From Verrucomicrobia bacterium UBA1263 (GTDB lineage: Bacteria; Verrucomicrobiota; Verrucomicrobiia; Limisphaerales; UBA1412), in NCBI GenBank assembly GCA_002308515.1, contig DBVN01000023.1, forward strand, positions 1-6,029: 6,029 nt of DNA, in the 5' to 3' direction. The translations under genes and the position numbers were made by a program. The notes under the pieces were generated by a model that was given only the letters and a program-made list of their open reading frames with translations, was not told the origin of the DNA and did no database searches. Positions 5,050-6,029 of this stretch are shown here, piece by piece. Position 1 is the stretch's first letter. Every line of letters begins with the position of its first letter.

Positions 5050-5077
5050 TTGATTTCTTGATAAAAAGCGGTAAGAT
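5050..5077 (+). promoter_or_regulatory. Candidate promoter of the transporter gene
   Basis: TTGATT (5050-5055), a 16-base spacer and TAAGAT (5072-5077). Initiation would fall near 5084, about 54 bases before the preferred start at 5138. This would make the transporter independent of the toxin-antitoxin operon. Confidence 0.4.
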
Positions 5078-5137
5078 AAAGCCCGGTATATGAGTTCAGA
5101 CGCAGACGGTATCGTCGGCGCATCGGGGATGAGACCC

Positions 5138-6029
5138 ATGACACGAGTGCGGTATGGGGTGATTTTCTTTGCCATGACATTGGCAGTGATCACCTATATT
5201 GACCGTGTTTGCATGTCTCAGGCGGCCCCGGCGATCCAGCAGGAGTTTGGTCTGACGGATTTCCAGAAAGGACTACTTTTTTCCGCTTTCGCGCTGGCTT
5301 ACGGCATTTTTGAGATCCCGACGGGATGGATGGGGGACCGCTTCGGAGTGCGAAAAATCTTGATGCGGATCGTGTTATGGTGGTCCGCGTTCACAATGCT
5401 GACGGGATGTGTCCGGGGATATATCTCTATGTTGCTGACCCGGTTCATGTTCGGCGCGGGCGAGGCCGGTGCGTTCCCGAACATGACCAAGATGTTCGCG
5501 GTATGGCTGCCGCAGAGTGAACGGACAATGGCCCAGGGATGGATCTGGCTGGCGGCGCGCTGGGGCGGAGCGTTCACACCGCTGCTGGTGATCTGGTTCT
5601 TGAAATACTATTCCTGGAGAAGCGCTTTTATCGTTTTTGGACTGCTGGGTGTGGTTTGGGCCGCGGCTTTCTGGCTGTGGTACCGGGACGATCCGGCGGA
5701 GAACTCAAAAATCAGCAAATCTGAGCTGGCTATTTTGCCTCAATTAGAGGAAAATGTGGCTCGGATACCGGTTCCCTGGAAGAGGATACTGGCGCGAAAA
5801 GATGTCTGGCTTCTGTGGATCCAGTTTTTCTGCCTGAATTACGGAGCCTGTTTTTACATCACATGGCTGCCCACTTACTTGCTGGAACATCGCGGGGCGA
5901 CTTTGGAGAAAGGCGCGTTCTTGGCCGGGTTCCCGCTGTTTTTCGGCGGCATCGGATCGCTGGTCTGCGGTTATGTTCTGGCGTATCTGGTGCGCAGGAT
6001 GGGAGTGGCCGGCCGTGCGCGCCGCTGGA
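5138..6029 (+). CDS. MFS transporter, anion:cation symporter (ACS) family, 3' truncated
   Basis: The frame is open to the right edge, giving 297 codons plus one base; full-length members have about 400-450 residues, so the C-terminal third is missing. The first helix ends in YIDRVCMSQAAPAIQ (20-34), the usual opening of ACS-type permeases (ExuT, GudP and phthalate-permease relatives). MFS motif A is seen as GWMGDRFGVRK (63-73). Hydrophobic segments near 6-22, 46-62, 78-92, 97-117, 134-153 and 162-182 fit helices 1-6. A charged loop (183-220) and helices 7-8 (about 223-249 and 260-284) follow. Such proteins import sugar acids or other organic anions with H+ or Na+; the substrate cannot be told. 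In-frame ATGs at 5090 and 5129 are alternatives. Start 5138 gives the usual short N-terminus and has GGGGATGA upstream as a weak ribosome site. Confidence 0.9.
   Translation, partial: MTRVRYGVIFFAMTLAVITYIDRVCMSQAAPAIQQEFGLTDFQKGLLFSAFALAYGIFEIPTGWMGDRFGVRKILMRIVLWWSAFTMLTGCVRGYISMLLTRFMFGAGEAGAFPNMTKMFAVWLPQSERTMAQGWIWLAARWGGAFTPLLVIWFLKYYSWRSAFIVFGLLGVVWAAAFWLWYRDDPAENSKISKSELAILPQLEENVARIPVPWKRILARKDVWLLWIQFFCLNYGACFYITWLPTYLLEHRGATLEKGAFLAGFPLFFGGIGSLVCGYVLAYLVRRMGVAGRARRW

Overview
The window looks like chromosomal DNA from a PVC-superphylum bacterium (Verrucomicrobiota, Kiritimatiellota or Lentisphaerota type). This is inferred from gene content: exported proteins sharing a small 'NWT...FYR' module, a double FGE/SUMF1-like protein, a BspA-type leucine-rich-repeat protein, a DUF1080 (3-keto-disaccharide hydrolase family) protein and an ACS-family transporter. 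The species cannot be named from the sequence. No tRNA, rRNA, CRISPR array, transposase or phage gene is visible.

Positions 1-3472 hold three plus-strand genes for apparently exported proteins, each ended by its own intrinsic terminator: the last 37 codons of one gene (1-114), a 594-residue protein with two tandem FGE/SUMF1-like domains (354-2138), and a 361-residue leucine-rich-repeat protein (2328-3413). All three carry the same module of about 40 residues, at the C-terminus in the first and third and just after the signal peptide in the second. The two complete genes are preceded by similar candidate sigma-70 promoters with extended -10 elements and lack a clear Shine-Dalgarno sequence.

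Positions 3442-3551 are a convergent gene end with three hairpins. The exported DUF1080 protein is read on the minus strand (4346-3561) from a promoter near 4400. Upstream of it and divergent is a compact type II toxin-antitoxin operon, yefM-yoeB (4523-5033). Its genes overlap by 14 bases, and a TGTACA-type operator lies over the putative -10. The toxin keeps the known catalytic residues.

From 5138 to the right edge runs the first 297 codons of a major facilitator transporter of the anion:cation symporter family, with its own candidate promoter at 5050-5077. The DUF1080 protein and the transporter could both serve carbohydrate or sugar-acid use, but they are divergent and separated by the toxin-antitoxin unit, so a functional link is only a guess. 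Everything except the toxin-antitoxin pair and the transporter appears to be extracytoplasmic. The clearest system is the yefM-yoeB module, which is a known type. The less described material is the shared exported module, the duplicated FGE-like domain that lacks the FGE cysteines, and a 10-base tandem repeat at 221-250.
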